Shown: one piece after another, positions 49,572 to 61,338 of the stretch
How positions within the stretch are numbered: position 1 is the first letter of the stretch
Layout of the letters: the number at the start of each line of letters is the position of its first letter
Source of the DNA: CALFML01 sp044222245
GTDB taxonomy: Bacteria > Myxococcota_A > Polyangia > Palsa-1104 > JAEUJZ01
Assembly (NCBI GenBank): GCA_044222245.1
Contig: JBGANQ010000025.1
Span: 1 to 64,000, forward strand
Reading direction: 5' to 3'
Length of the DNA stretch: 64,000 nucleotides
Made by a program: the position numbers and the translations under genes
The notes under the pieces: model-generated
Databases searched by the model: none
Seen by the model: the letters and a program-made list of their open reading frames with translations, nothing else
What the model was told of the DNA's origin: nothing

Positions 49572-50588
49572 ATGAAGTCCATTCTTACATTGGTATGCAG
49601 TCCGGTGGTCCTGCTTCTAGCCTGCGGCGGTGCTGGCGAGAGCGGCAGCGGGGGCGAGTCGCTCGGAACCACGGCCCAAGAAGGCCGCAGCTGGCAGGGC
49701 CGCAGCTGGCAGGGCCGCAGCTGGCAGGGCCGCAGCTGGCAGGGCGTGTCCACCGCGGTCTCCTCGGTGCTAAGAGCGAAGATCGGCGACGTGGCGGTGG
49801 ACGGCTTGCACCTTGAAGGCACGGTGCTTGTCGGTGCGCTGGCCGGTCAGCCGGTGAGCGGCGCCGACTTCGCCGGCGCTACGATTACTCAGCAAGACGT
49901 AGATGGAACTACCTTCGACTCTGTAATCACCAGCGTCCAGACCGATCCCCAGGACCCAAGCGGCGAGATCCTGCTTTACACCCTCACCGCCTACAATCCC
50001 AATACCGGCGCCACGGAGAACATCTGCAACCCCGACCCGTGGGGCGGGCGCTACGCCACACCTGTATATGGAAGCTGGGACAGTAGCGGTGCGCACCTTG
50101 ACTCGACCACCCAGTTCATGTTCGCCTGCACGAGCGGCGTCGTCGCCAAGTGCGTCCGCTGGGGCTACAAGCCGTGGAAGACCGTGGCCGGCAGCGCGCT
50201 GGCCGACTACCATCAGGCGTGTACTCGCATGGCCCGCGCTGACTACTGCGGGGATGGGGTCAGCCACACCGAAGATGGCACCCTGATCGATCTGTACGAC
50301 GACCTGGGAATCCAGGTCCGCTCGGCTCCTGATCTGCAGTCTCCGCTGTTTTTTGACGCGGCGTGGTCGCCCAAAGGCGCCTACTGCGTGGCCAAAGACC
50401 GCTGGCTCAAGCTCTCCTCGCTGGTCAGCGTGACGCTGGACTGCAAGCTCAAGTTCGTCAACCTGCTTCCCCTGGTAACGGCCAGTCCGGTCGACTCCGC
50501 GGATGTCTGTCTCGTCAAGCGCAGCGATATCGCCCGCAGCGAGGTACACCTCGACAACCAGTCGGCGCTCAACATCGAGCTCAAGTAG
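49572..50588 (+). CDS. ADYC-domain lipoprotein with SWQGR repeats
   Basis: A 338-residue predicted lipoprotein with a GGGGGAGTGA ribosome site before the ATG. The signal peptide ends in a lipobox (LLLACGG, Cys about 18). After a Gly/Ser linker come four near-perfect RSWQG repeats (residues about 38-57), then a beta-rich region (VDGLHLEGTVLVGALAGQPVSGADF). The ADYC domain follows, named for a motif seen here as MARADYCGDGVSHTEDG, with several Cys pairs. ADYC domains are found mainly in myxobacterial secreted proteins of unknown function. It lies 24 bp after the kinase gene, probably in one operon with it. Confidence 0.85.
   Translation: MKSILTLVCSPVVLLLACGGAGESGSGGESLGTTAQEGRSWQGRSWQGRSWQGRSWQGVSTAVSSVLRAKIGDVAVDGLHLEGTVLVGALAGQPVSGADFAGATITQQDVDGTTFDSVITSVQTDPQDPSGEILLYTLTAYNPNTGATENICNPDPWGGRYATPVYGSWDSSGAHLDSTTQFMFACTSGVVAKCVRWGYKPWKTVAGSALADYHQACTRMARADYCGDGVSHTEDGTLIDLYDDLGIQVRSAPDLQSPLFFDAAWSPKGAYCVAKDRWLKLSSLVSVTLDCKLKFVNLLPLVTASPVDSADVCLVKRSDIARSEVHLDNQSALNIELK
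49683..49742. repeat. 15-bp tandem repeat, 4 units, in the ADYC lipoprotein gene
   Basis: Four identical units of GGCCGCAGCTGGCAG encoding Arg-Ser-Trp-Gln-Gly. Identity at the DNA level, including synonymous positions, points to recent expansion. Unit length is a multiple of three, so copy-number changes would only lengthen or shorten the linker. Confidence 0.9.
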
Positions 50589-50677
50589 CCGCGCCGGGCG
50601 GCGCGATTGATTCCGGGCAGAGCTTCGCGTCGTCCGGCGATTCCTCCTTCCCAATCTTCCGCGCCAAACCCACCCCA

Positions 50678-50718
50678 ATATCGCCGATATCTCGCCGATA
50701 TCTCGCCGATATCTCGCC
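50678..50718. repeat. 11-bp tandem repeat upstream of the FG-GAP gene
   Basis: Three perfect units of GATATCTCGCC (50686-50718) preceded by a partial one (AATATCGCC). They lie about 120 bp before the ATG at 50841, in the promoter region of the FG-GAP protein. The 11-bp period is close to one helical turn, so the copies would face the same side of the DNA, as repeated activator sites often do. Copy-number change could alter promoter spacing. Confidence 0.75.
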
Positions 50719-50840
50719 ACGACGCGACGGGCGGCGCGTCGCTTTCCAGGTTTCAGGCCGGTCGATTTCGATTGGCTCGCGCAGCGGCAGTGCTAAGTTC
50801 GCCGAACTCTTGCCAGATGAGAGCTAAAGGAGCTCCGAAG

Positions 50841-53582
50841 ATGAAGGTGCGGACTTTATATCCGGCGGTGCTCTTGCTCGCTCTGGGTGGGCAGAGCTGC
50901 GCCCCAGACTCTCCAGCGCCTGACAAGACCGTTCCTGCCGCGCCGGGTCAGCAGTCCGCGCTCATCCAGGCGGCGCGCCAGCCGCTGACAGTCAGTCCGC
51001 TGGTCTGGCTCTACGCCCAGAAGCTTGTGGCCTCCGATGGCGCCGCCGGCAATCTGTTTGGCAAGTCAGCGGCGCTGAGCGGCGATGTCATCGCGCTCGG
51101 AGCCCCCGAAGCCCTGGTGTCCGGCAAGAGCTACGCCGGCGCCGCCTACGTCTTTGCCCGTAGCGGCGCCACCTGGACCGAGCAGGCCAAGCTCAGCGCC
51201 AGCGACGTGGCCGCCAACACCGAGTTCGGCCTGGCCATCGCTGCCGCGGGCGACACGGTGGTCGTCGGCGCCCCGCAGGCCAGCGCCGGGGCCGTCATGA
51301 ACAGCGGCGCCGCCTATGTGTACGTACGCAGCGGCACCACCTGGACCGAGCAGGCCAAGCTGGCCGCCGCGGACGCCACCAGCAACAGTCAGTTTGGCCG
51401 CGCGGTGGCGATTGCCGGCGACACCATCCTCATCGGCGCGCCCTACACCGCCTCGGGCACCAAGCTCGCCGCCGGCGCCGCCTACGTGTTCGTGCGCAGC
51501 GGCACCACCTGGATGCAGCAGACCAAGCTGGTCGCTGCCGACGCGGCGGCTACGGACTTGTATGGGACGGCGGTGGCGCTGGCGGGGGACACCGCGGTCT
51601 GCGGGGCGATCGGTGCCAGCCGCGGCGCCGACGCCGATGCCGGGGCGGCCTATGTGTACGTACGCAGCGGCACCACCTGGAGCCAGCAGGACAAGCTGGC
51701 GGTCGCCACCACCGGATTTTTCGGCGGCTTCGGCAGCGCCCTGGCGCTGGACGGCGACACCCTGACCGTCGGCACCAAGGACAGCTCCGCCTATGTGTAC
51801 GTGCGCAGCGGCACCACCTGGAGCCAGCAGCTGGAGGCGCGGCCCCTGGCCTATACCTTCGGCTCGTCCACCGCGGTCGGCGGCAACACCGCCCTGTTCG
51901 GCGCGCCGGATCGGGACGCCGGGGCCGGCTTCCAGCCCGGGCGGGTCCACATCTACACGCGCAGCGGCACCACCTGGAGCGCGGTCACCCAGCGCTCGGC
52001 GGTGGACGGCACGCCCGGCGATCTGTTTGGGACGGCGCTGGCCCTTGGCGGCGACTGGCTGGTCGTGGCGGCCCCGGAGGCCGACCTCGGGGCGGCGAGC
52101 AACGCCGGCGCCGCGTATGTCTTCCGGCTCGGCATGGATCGCGCCAACGGTCAGAGCTGCGTCGCCGACGCCGAGTGCACCAGCGGCAACTGTATCGACG
52201 CGGTGTGCTGCGACACGACCTGCGGCTACGGCAGCAGCAACGACTGCCAGGCGTGCAGCGTGGCCGCTGGCGCGGCCGTGGATGGGACCTGCGGCGCGGT
52301 GAAGTCGGGCGTGGTGTGCCGCGTTGCCGCCGACCTGTGCGATGCCGCCGAGACCTGCACCGGCGCCGGCACGAGCTGCCCCGCCGACAAGTTCCTGCCG
52401 AGCGGCACCACCTGCCGCGCCGCCGCCGGAGTCTGCGACACCGCCGAGACCTGCAGCGGCACCTCGCGCAGCTGTCCGAGCGACACCTTCAAGAGCAGCG
52501 CCACCCAGTGCCGGGCCGCTGCCGGCCTGTGCGATCGCGCCGAGTACTGCACCGGCGCCGCGGCGGCGTGCCCGAGCGACACCTTCCAGCCCTTTCTCAC
52601 CGTCTGCCGGGCGGTCGCCGGCGCGTGCGATGTCGCCGAGCGCTGCAGCGGCTTTTCGATCGACTGCCCCGCCGACAGCGTGGCCGGGGCCGGCACCGCC
52701 TGTCGGGCCGCCGCGGGCCCGTGCGATGTCGCCGAGTCCTGCACCGGCACCTCCAGCGACTGCCCGGCCGACTCCTTCCAGCCGAGCACCTTTACCTGCC
52801 GCGCTTCGGCCAAGGACTGCGACGCGCCCGAGACCTGCACCGGCAAGAGCCCGAGCTGTCCGAGCGACCAGCAGGCCGCAGACGGGGCCATGTGCTCGGT
52901 GGGAGTCTGCGCGCGCGGCGCCTGCCAGCCGGAGGCCGAGCTGCAGGTCGCTCTGACCGCCGATCCGCTGACCGTGCACGGCGCGCAGCCCGTGCTGTTT
53001 ACCGCGCAGGTTAAAAATAACGGTCGCGGGGAGGCCACCGCCACAGCGCTGACGCTGGCGTACCCGCCGACGGCGGCGCTCGCGCAGCTGGGCGGGCCCG
53101 GCTGGGGCTGTCAGTCGGCGGCGGGCGGCGCGGCGTGCACGCTCGACAAGCTGGCGGCCGGTGGCAGCGCGACCCTGACCATGCAGCTTATCGCTCCGGC
53201 CGAGCTCGCGCTGTTCAATGTCTCCGCCCAGGCCAAGGCGGCGACGCCGGATCCGGTGCCAGAGAACAACTTCGTCACGGTGCTCATCCGCAACGATCGA
53301 CTCGGCCCGGGCCCTTTGCTGCCGGATCTGGGAGCCAGCACTCCTGATCTGTCCCACCTCGGACCGGCTACAGAGCCGGGCGGCGGCTGCAGCTATGGCC
53401 GGACCGAGCCGCGGCGGGGCGCTCCGCTCGACGCGCTGCTGGCGCTGCTGGCGGTTGCCTGGCTGTCCACAGGCGCGGCGCGACGAGCTCGCGGTCCAGC
53501 TTCGCGGTCGCGCTGCGTAGCGAGCTCGGGAAGCGGCGGCCGACTTTTCCGCCGCTTGGCGATGCAGAGGGAAAACCCTTAG
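50841..53582 (+). CDS. FG-GAP/Cys-rich repeat surface protein with C-terminal anchor
   Basis: A 913-residue exported protein with AAAGGAG nine bases before the ATG. Signal peptide with a possible lipobox (LALGGQSC). Residues about 60-420 are seven or so FG-GAP-like repeats (GDTVVVGAPQASAGA, GAAYVYVRSGTTW), as in integrin-alpha-type propellers. Next is a stretch of disintegrin-like Cys-rich repeats (CRAAAGVCDTAETCSG). A DUF11-like beta domain follows, then a C-terminal Cys + hydrophobic helix + Arg cluster (LLALLAVAWLSTGAARRAR) resembling the MYXO-CTERM sorting tail. The last 13 codons overlap the right-end motif of E2a, so its natural C-terminus may have been altered by the insertion. Confidence 0.85.
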   Translation: MKVRTLYPAVLLLALGGQSCAPDSPAPDKTVPAAPGQQSALIQAARQPLTVSPLVWLYAQKLVASDGAAGNLFGKSAALSGDVIALGAPEALVSGKSYAGAAYVFARSGATWTEQAKLSASDVAANTEFGLAIAAAGDTVVVGAPQASAGAVMNSGAAYVYVRSGTTWTEQAKLAAADATSNSQFGRAVAIAGDTILIGAPYTASGTKLAAGAAYVFVRSGTTWMQQTKLVAADAAATDLYGTAVALAGDTAVCGAIGASRGADADAGAAYVYVRSGTTWSQQDKLAVATTGFFGGFGSALALDGDTLTVGTKDSSAYVYVRSGTTWSQQLEARPLAYTFGSSTAVGGNTALFGAPDRDAGAGFQPGRVHIYTRSGTTWSAVTQRSAVDGTPGDLFGTALALGGDWLVVAAPEADLGAASNAGAAYVFRLGMDRANGQSCVADAECTSGNCIDAVCCDTTCGYGSSNDCQACSVAAGAAVDGTCGAVKSGVVCRVAADLCDAAETCTGAGTSCPADKFLPSGTTCRAAAGVCDTAETCSGTSRSCPSDTFKSSATQCRAAAGLCDRAEYCTGAAAACPSDTFQPFLTVCRAVAGACDVAERCSGFSIDCPADSVAGAGTACRAAAGPCDVAESCTGTSSDCPADSFQPSTFTCRASAKDCDAPETCTGKSPSCPSDQQAADGAMCSVGVCARGACQPEAELQVALTADPLTVHGAQPVLFTAQVKNNGRGEATATALTLAYPPTAALAQLGGPGWGCQSAAGGAACTLDKLAAGGSATLTMQLIAPAELALFNVSAQAKAATPDPVPENNFVTVLIRNDRLGPGPLLPDLGASTPDLSHLGPATEPGGGCSYGRTEPRRGAPLDALLALLAVAWLSTGAARRARGPASRSRCVASSGSGGRLFRRLAMQRENP

Positions 53583-53615
53583 CCGGACTCTCGACGGGGA
53601 GCTGAGTTCACCGTG
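53545..53615 (+). repeat. internal right-end copy with core CACCGTG (E2a/E2b border)
   Basis: TTTTCCGCCGC...GGGAAAACCC...GGACTCTCGACGGGGAGC..AGTT then CACCGTG (53609-53615). It aligns over about 65 bp, with a 2-bp difference in spacing, with the right end of E1 (30010-30078). The core equals the one at 45751 and 57923. Downstream sequence is not kinase. GGAAAA recurs at 53695, at +87 rather than +60. The 262 bp from the core to the PPDK gene are extremely GC-rich and contain no gene. Confidence 0.55.
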
Positions 53616-53877
53616 GACGCGCGCGGCCGTCGCGCCGGCGCGCGCGGACTTTCCGCGGCGGCGGTCGTGGGGCGCGGAGCTCCTTGTGGCGCGCGGAAAA
53701 CCGGGCGCGCGGGGCGCCGGGCAGCCGGACTCGGGCTGCGCGCCCGCTGGCAAGTCTGGTCGGGGCCCCCGGTTTTATCGGCCGCAGAGACTCCGGATTG
53801 CCCGCGCAGCGAGAGCGGATTAACTTACCCGTGCCAACCCCGGTGACGCTGATTTATGCTCCCTGTAGCGAGGTAAT

Positions 53878-56613
<2,736 letters not shown>

Positions 56614-56777
56614 CCGCTGCTGCCGCCCCCGCGGCGCGCTCACCCCAAAATCTCGCAGCTTCGCGCCTCTGCCGGCCTGGCCGCTCACGCCGGGTCGGCT
56701 GCGGCATTACCCGCTAGCCGACGGGCCGCCGGCTGTGGGAAGATGTCCGAGCTTCACTTTGCGCGGAGGATTGCGCG

Positions 56778-57791
56778 ATGCAAAAAGCCCCGGAATTACT
56801 TGCAGTGGCTGCGCTGCTGGCCCTCTCGGCCTGCGGTGACAGCGCCAGCAGCAGTGCCCCACCCGATGGCGTGCCGATGAACCAGCCGCTCACGCCACCC
56901 CCCAATGCCAGCACCTGCCAGGGAGCGCCGTTCCCGATCATCCTGGCCCATGGGATGGCCGGCTTTGAGCGCATCGGACCCCTTAACTACTTCTTCAACG
57001 TCGCCGCCGATCTGCGCGGCCGCGGCGAGGTGATCTTCGAGAGCCAGGTCTCCCCCTACAACAGCTCCGAGGTCCGCGGCAGCGAGCTGGCGAAGTTTGT
57101 CGATGACACGTTGCGCACCACCGGCGCCTGCAAGGTCAACATCATCGCCCACTCGCAAGGCGGCCTCGATGCCCGCTACATGATCAGCAGCCTGCACTAC
57201 GGCGATCGCGTGGGGGCGCTGGCCACCGTCGGCACGCCGCACCAGGGGACGCCGGTGGCCGACGTCGTGCTGGGGCTTGTCACGCCGTCCGGATTCACCG
57301 CCGCGGTGGTAAATGACATCCTGCTCGGGGTGCAGGGGCTGACCAGCAACGACACCGGCAATCCCAACGTCAAGGCGAACCTGGCGCAGCTCGCCACTGC
57401 CAGCATCAAGCAGTGGAACCTCGACAACCCCGACGATGCGCGCGTCAAGTACTACAGCGTCGCCGGGCGCAGCAGCCTGGCCAGCGCCGCCACCGAGTGC
57501 GCGGGCGGGGTGTGGCCAAACCCCAAGGGGGTGGATCTGCTAAACCCGCTGCTGTCGGTTCCGGCGACCGTGTTTCCGTTCTTCAGTCCAAACCCGCTGC
57601 AGCCGATTCCCAATGACGGGCTGGTGCCGGTCACCTCGGCGCGGTGGGGCGAGTTCCTGGGCTGCGTGCCCGCCGATCACTTCGATGAAGTCGGCCAGAT
57701 CGCCGAGCTGATCGCCGACCCCCTGAGCGGCTTCGATCACCTGGCGCTGTATCGGCAGCTGGTGTCCGTGCTGCGCGGCGCCAAGCTCTGA
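56778..57791 (+). CDS. triacylglycerol lipase-like lipoprotein
   Basis: A 337-residue secreted alpha/beta hydrolase with a signal peptide ending in a lipobox (LLALSACGDS). The order follows bacterial family I lipases: oxyanion strand IILAHGMAGF, SEVRGSELAKFV, nucleophile elbow AHSQGG (catalytic Ser), GTPHQGTPVAD, and a C-terminal NDGLVPVTSARWGE with the calcium/acid residues. The catalytic His is in ADHFDEVGQI. Lipase chaperone (Lif) and type II secretion genes are not adjacent, and the lipobox suggests it stays anchored to the outer membrane. It is 165 bp downstream of ppdK. Confidence 0.88.
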   Translation: MQKAPELLAVAALLALSACGDSASSSAPPDGVPMNQPLTPPPNASTCQGAPFPIILAHGMAGFERIGPLNYFFNVAADLRGRGEVIFESQVSPYNSSEVRGSELAKFVDDTLRTTGACKVNIIAHSQGGLDARYMISSLHYGDRVGALATVGTPHQGTPVADVVLGLVTPSGFTAAVVNDILLGVQGLTSNDTGNPNVKANLAQLATASIKQWNLDNPDDARVKYYSVAGRSSLASAATECAGGVWPNPKGVDLLNPLLSVPATVFPFFSPNPLQPIPNDGLVPVTSARWGEFLGCVPADHFDEVGQIAELIADPLSGFDHLALYRQLVSVLRGAKL

Positions 57792-57863
57792 TCGCCCCGC
57801 GGTCCGGGGTAGTCCCAGGTGCGACCGGGTAGGGAGCGGCTCGGGAGACTGGTTTCCTGACGA

Positions 57864-57922
57864 TTTCCCGCCGCAGCGATAAAAGAGCGATCGGGCGCGG
57901 AGATCGGCCCTGCTGATCCGCG

Positions 57923-57930
<8 letters not shown>
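57864..57930 (+). repeat. right junction of the K2 insertion, core CACCGTGA
   Basis: The core CACCGTGA (57923-57930) matches the left junction at 45751-45758 base for base; kinase codons GACCTGAAACCG follow. Before it, TTTCCCGCCGC..CGAT (57864-57880) matches the subterminal motif of the other right ends at nearly the same distance, but CGACTCTCGACG is absent. The right end is thus diverged or different. Confidence 0.45.
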
Positions 57931-59467
<1,537 letters not shown>

Positions 59468-59510
59468 CTGGCTCTTGGCGCCGCCCGTGCTCTGCGCGCC
59501 GGCGGCAATT

Positions 59511-59660
59511 TCAGCGGCGCCGCGAGCTCCACGCCCGCGGTCAGCGCGGCGGCGCCGCGAGCTCCACGCCCGCGGTCAGCGCGGCGGCGCCGCAAGCTCC
59601 ACGCCCACAGTCACCTCGACACCGCCACGAGCTCCGCGCCCGCGGTCGCCGTGGCACCGC
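59511..59660. repeat. 35-bp tandem repeats downstream of kinase K2
   Basis: About four units of a 35-bp GC-rich sequence (consensus beginning TCAGCGCGGCGGCGCC, ending ACGCCCGCGG). They are at 59511-59540 (30-bp first unit), 59541-59575, 59576-59610 and 59611-59645, followed by a partial copy. The two central units are nearly identical and the last is diverged. The array starts 44 bp after the K2 stop codon, in a 295-bp gap without genes. It is not CRISPR: there are no unique spacers. Confidence 0.85.
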
Positions 59661-59762
59661 CCGCGTTGTTCGCCCACGCGAAGGTGCGCCCCTCCTTGGC
59701 GCCGGACCGCGCGGCCCGCGCAAGCGGACTCTTTAAGGGCGGTTTTGTGATATGCCGGGCCC

Positions 59763-60518
59763 ATGGTCGCAATGGCTCGCCTGGCGATTTCCTCAACGCG
59801 GATGACCCTGAGTGCGGCGCTGCTCTTGGTGGCGGCGTGCAGCTCCGGCGGTGCGCGCAGCGGCGGCCCGCGGCGCGACGCCGGCGGCGATCTGGCGGCG
59901 CCGGCCGAGCTCGACCTGGCGGGGCCGGCGGATCTGGCCGCCGCCGATCTGCGCGGCGCCGATCTGCGCGGCGTCGACCTGGCGCGTCCTGCCGATCTGG
60001 CGGCGCCGCCGCTCGACCTGGCCGGCAAGTCGCCGTGCAAGCGCGGCGTCGGCTGGACGGCGTTCCGCTTCCGCTACGCGGGGAGCACCGCGGCGAGCGT
60101 GGACACCATCGGCCTGCCCGACCGCAGCAACTTCCAGGCGGTGCCGGCCTTTTCCACCTCGTTTGACGACGCCCTGCACGGCGGCGGCATCAACATCGGC
60201 AGCGGCAACTGGATCCTCATCCGGTTCAGCCTCGAGGGCCTCACCCGCATCGACAGCGCCACCCTGTCCATCTACGGCCGCAGCTACAGCACCGGGGCGA
60301 GCGGCAGCTTCCGCGCCTGGTCGCCGATCCACGGCGACATCAGCTCACCGACCAACTCGGTGAGCAACGCCTGGCCCTACGACTGGACCTCGGTGGACTA
60401 CACCGGCAATGTGGTCGTCGGCGATGACAAGGGACTCACCGGCATCCGCCTCTACGCCGGCCCGAGCTCGAGCAACCTGATCATCAACACCGTCGAGCTG
60501 TGCATCGACGGCAGCTGA
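59763..60518 (+). CDS. lipoprotein with Ala-Asp-Leu repeats and beta-sandwich domain
   Basis: A 251-residue predicted lipoprotein. The signal peptide ends in the lipobox LLVAACSSG (Cys about residue 26). A repeated linker follows, made of alternating Ala-Asp-Leu/Pro-Ala units (DLAGPADLAAADLRGADLRG), formally like pentapeptide repeats but probably a flexible spacer, as in many myxobacterial lipoproteins. The C-terminal 150 residues contain beta strands reading WILIRFSLEGLTRIDSATLSIYG and NLIINTVELCID, which resemble the DNRLRE/carbohydrate-binding-like domains of secreted proteins. Ligand unknown. Upstream is the 35-bp repeat array. Confidence 0.78.
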   Translation: MVAMARLAISSTRMTLSAALLLVAACSSGGARSGGPRRDAGGDLAAPAELDLAGPADLAAADLRGADLRGVDLARPADLAAPPLDLAGKSPCKRGVGWTAFRFRYAGSTAASVDTIGLPDRSNFQAVPAFSTSFDDALHGGGINIGSGNWILIRFSLEGLTRIDSATLSIYGRSYSTGASGSFRAWSPIHGDISSPTNSVSNAWPYDWTSVDYTGNVVVGDDKGLTGIRLYAGPSSSNLIINTVELCIDGS

Positions 60519-60552
60519 CCGCCGGCGCCTTGCGGCCGCCGTCGCCCGCGCG

Positions 60553-61134
60553 TCAGCCGGTGGCCGCCGCCTCGCCCCGAAGCTCGTACACGAGCAGCTC
60601 CCCGAGGAAGTCGTGCTCGTCGGTGCCAATGATCCGCATGCCGATCTTTTCGAGCACCCGCCGGCTCGTCTTGTTGAGCGTGAAGGTCACCGCCTGCACC
60701 GCCTGGACGCCCGGCTGCGCCAGGGCCCACTGCACCGCCGCCTGGGTGGCCTCGGTGGCCAGGCCCAGCCGCTGGTACTGCGCGTCGATGCCGTAGCCGA
60801 CCTCGGCGATCCCGGCGGGCAGGCCGCGGCCGTGCGGTCCACCGGCAGGGTAGCCGTGGAAGATCACGCTGCCGACGACTCGGCGGTCGCCGTACCCGTC
60901 GCTCGGCAGGACCACCAGGCGGTCCCCCCACAGGCGGCGCGCCGGGTCGGCGCGGATCGCCTCGATCGACGCCGAGAAGGCCTGCTCCATGAGCTGCTTG
61001 CCCGGCCACACCGCGGGGAAGCGCGCTCCGACCAGCGCCTCGGAAGAGCGGCGATCGCCGGCCATCACCGCCTCGAAGATCGGCAGTGTGATCGGGACAA
61101 GCTCCAGGCGCGCGGTGCGCAGCACGGTAGTCAT
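60553..61134 (-). CDS. GNAT family N-acetyltransferase (RimJ/RimL-type)
   Basis: A 193-residue acetyltransferase with a good ribosome site (AAGGAG) before the ATG. It begins LRTARLELVPITLPIF, typical of the RimJ/RimL group. The acetyl-CoA pyrophosphate loop is in QYQRLGLATEATQAAVQWA (Q/R-x-x-G-x-A type), and the C-terminal strand-helix LNKTSRRVLEKIGM is characteristic. Substrate may be an amino group on a ribosomal protein, antibiotic or small metabolite; sequence alone does not tell. It is convergent with the lipoprotein gene and divergent from the protease gene. Confidence 0.9.
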   Translation of the reverse strand: MTTVLRTARLELVPITLPIFEAVMAGDRRSSEALVGARFPAVWPGKQLMEQAFSASIEAIRADPARRLWGDRLVVLPSDGYGDRRVVGSVIFHGYPAGGPHGRGLPAGIAEVGYGIDAQYQRLGLATEATQAAVQWALAQPGVQAVQAVTFTLNKTSRRVLEKIGMRIIGTDEHDFLGELLVYELRGEAAATG

Positions 61135-61338
61135 GGCGCTCCTTCAGATTACGAGATCTCCAGTCGCGCTTCTAGAAACAGCGGCGGACTCGCAGCGCGA
61201 GCGCAACCTGGCCGCCGCAGCTTACCCGAGCTTGGGTGGCGACCGCTGCGGTTTACCAGCCATCTCGCCTGGGCGAGGGGAGCGGCCGCCGCTCTTGAAT
61301 GTTCTTCCTCGCCAAACGGCGCTGAGTATACTGCCGCC

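Larger units (their letters stand above)
45751..53608. mobile_element. element E2a inserted in kinase K2 at the HRD codons
   Basis: A 7858-bp segment from core CACCGTG (45751) to a second copy of the core at 53609. The left end has CGAGC at +17 and GGAAAA at +60, exactly as in E1; the right ~65 bp (53545-53608) match the right end of E1. Cargo: a kinase-TPR gene, an ADYC-domain lipoprotein and an FG-GAP surface protein, all on the plus strand. No recombinase gene. The sequence beyond 53615 is not kinase, so a further segment (E2b) must separate this end from the K2 3' half. Confidence 0.5.

Noticed and set aside
53609..53700. A left-end motif for E2b directly after the internal core
   Set aside because: GGAAAA occurs at +87 instead of +60 and CGAGC at +17 is absent, so a left end of the E1/E2a type is not supported; E2b therefore has low confidence.
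51066..53753. An 895-codon minus-strand open frame opposite the FG-GAP protein
   Set aside because: It mirrors the repeat structure of the plus strand and has no recognisable domain or ribosome site.
59511..59660. CRISPR array
   Set aside because: Units follow each other directly without unique spacers, and no cas genes are present.
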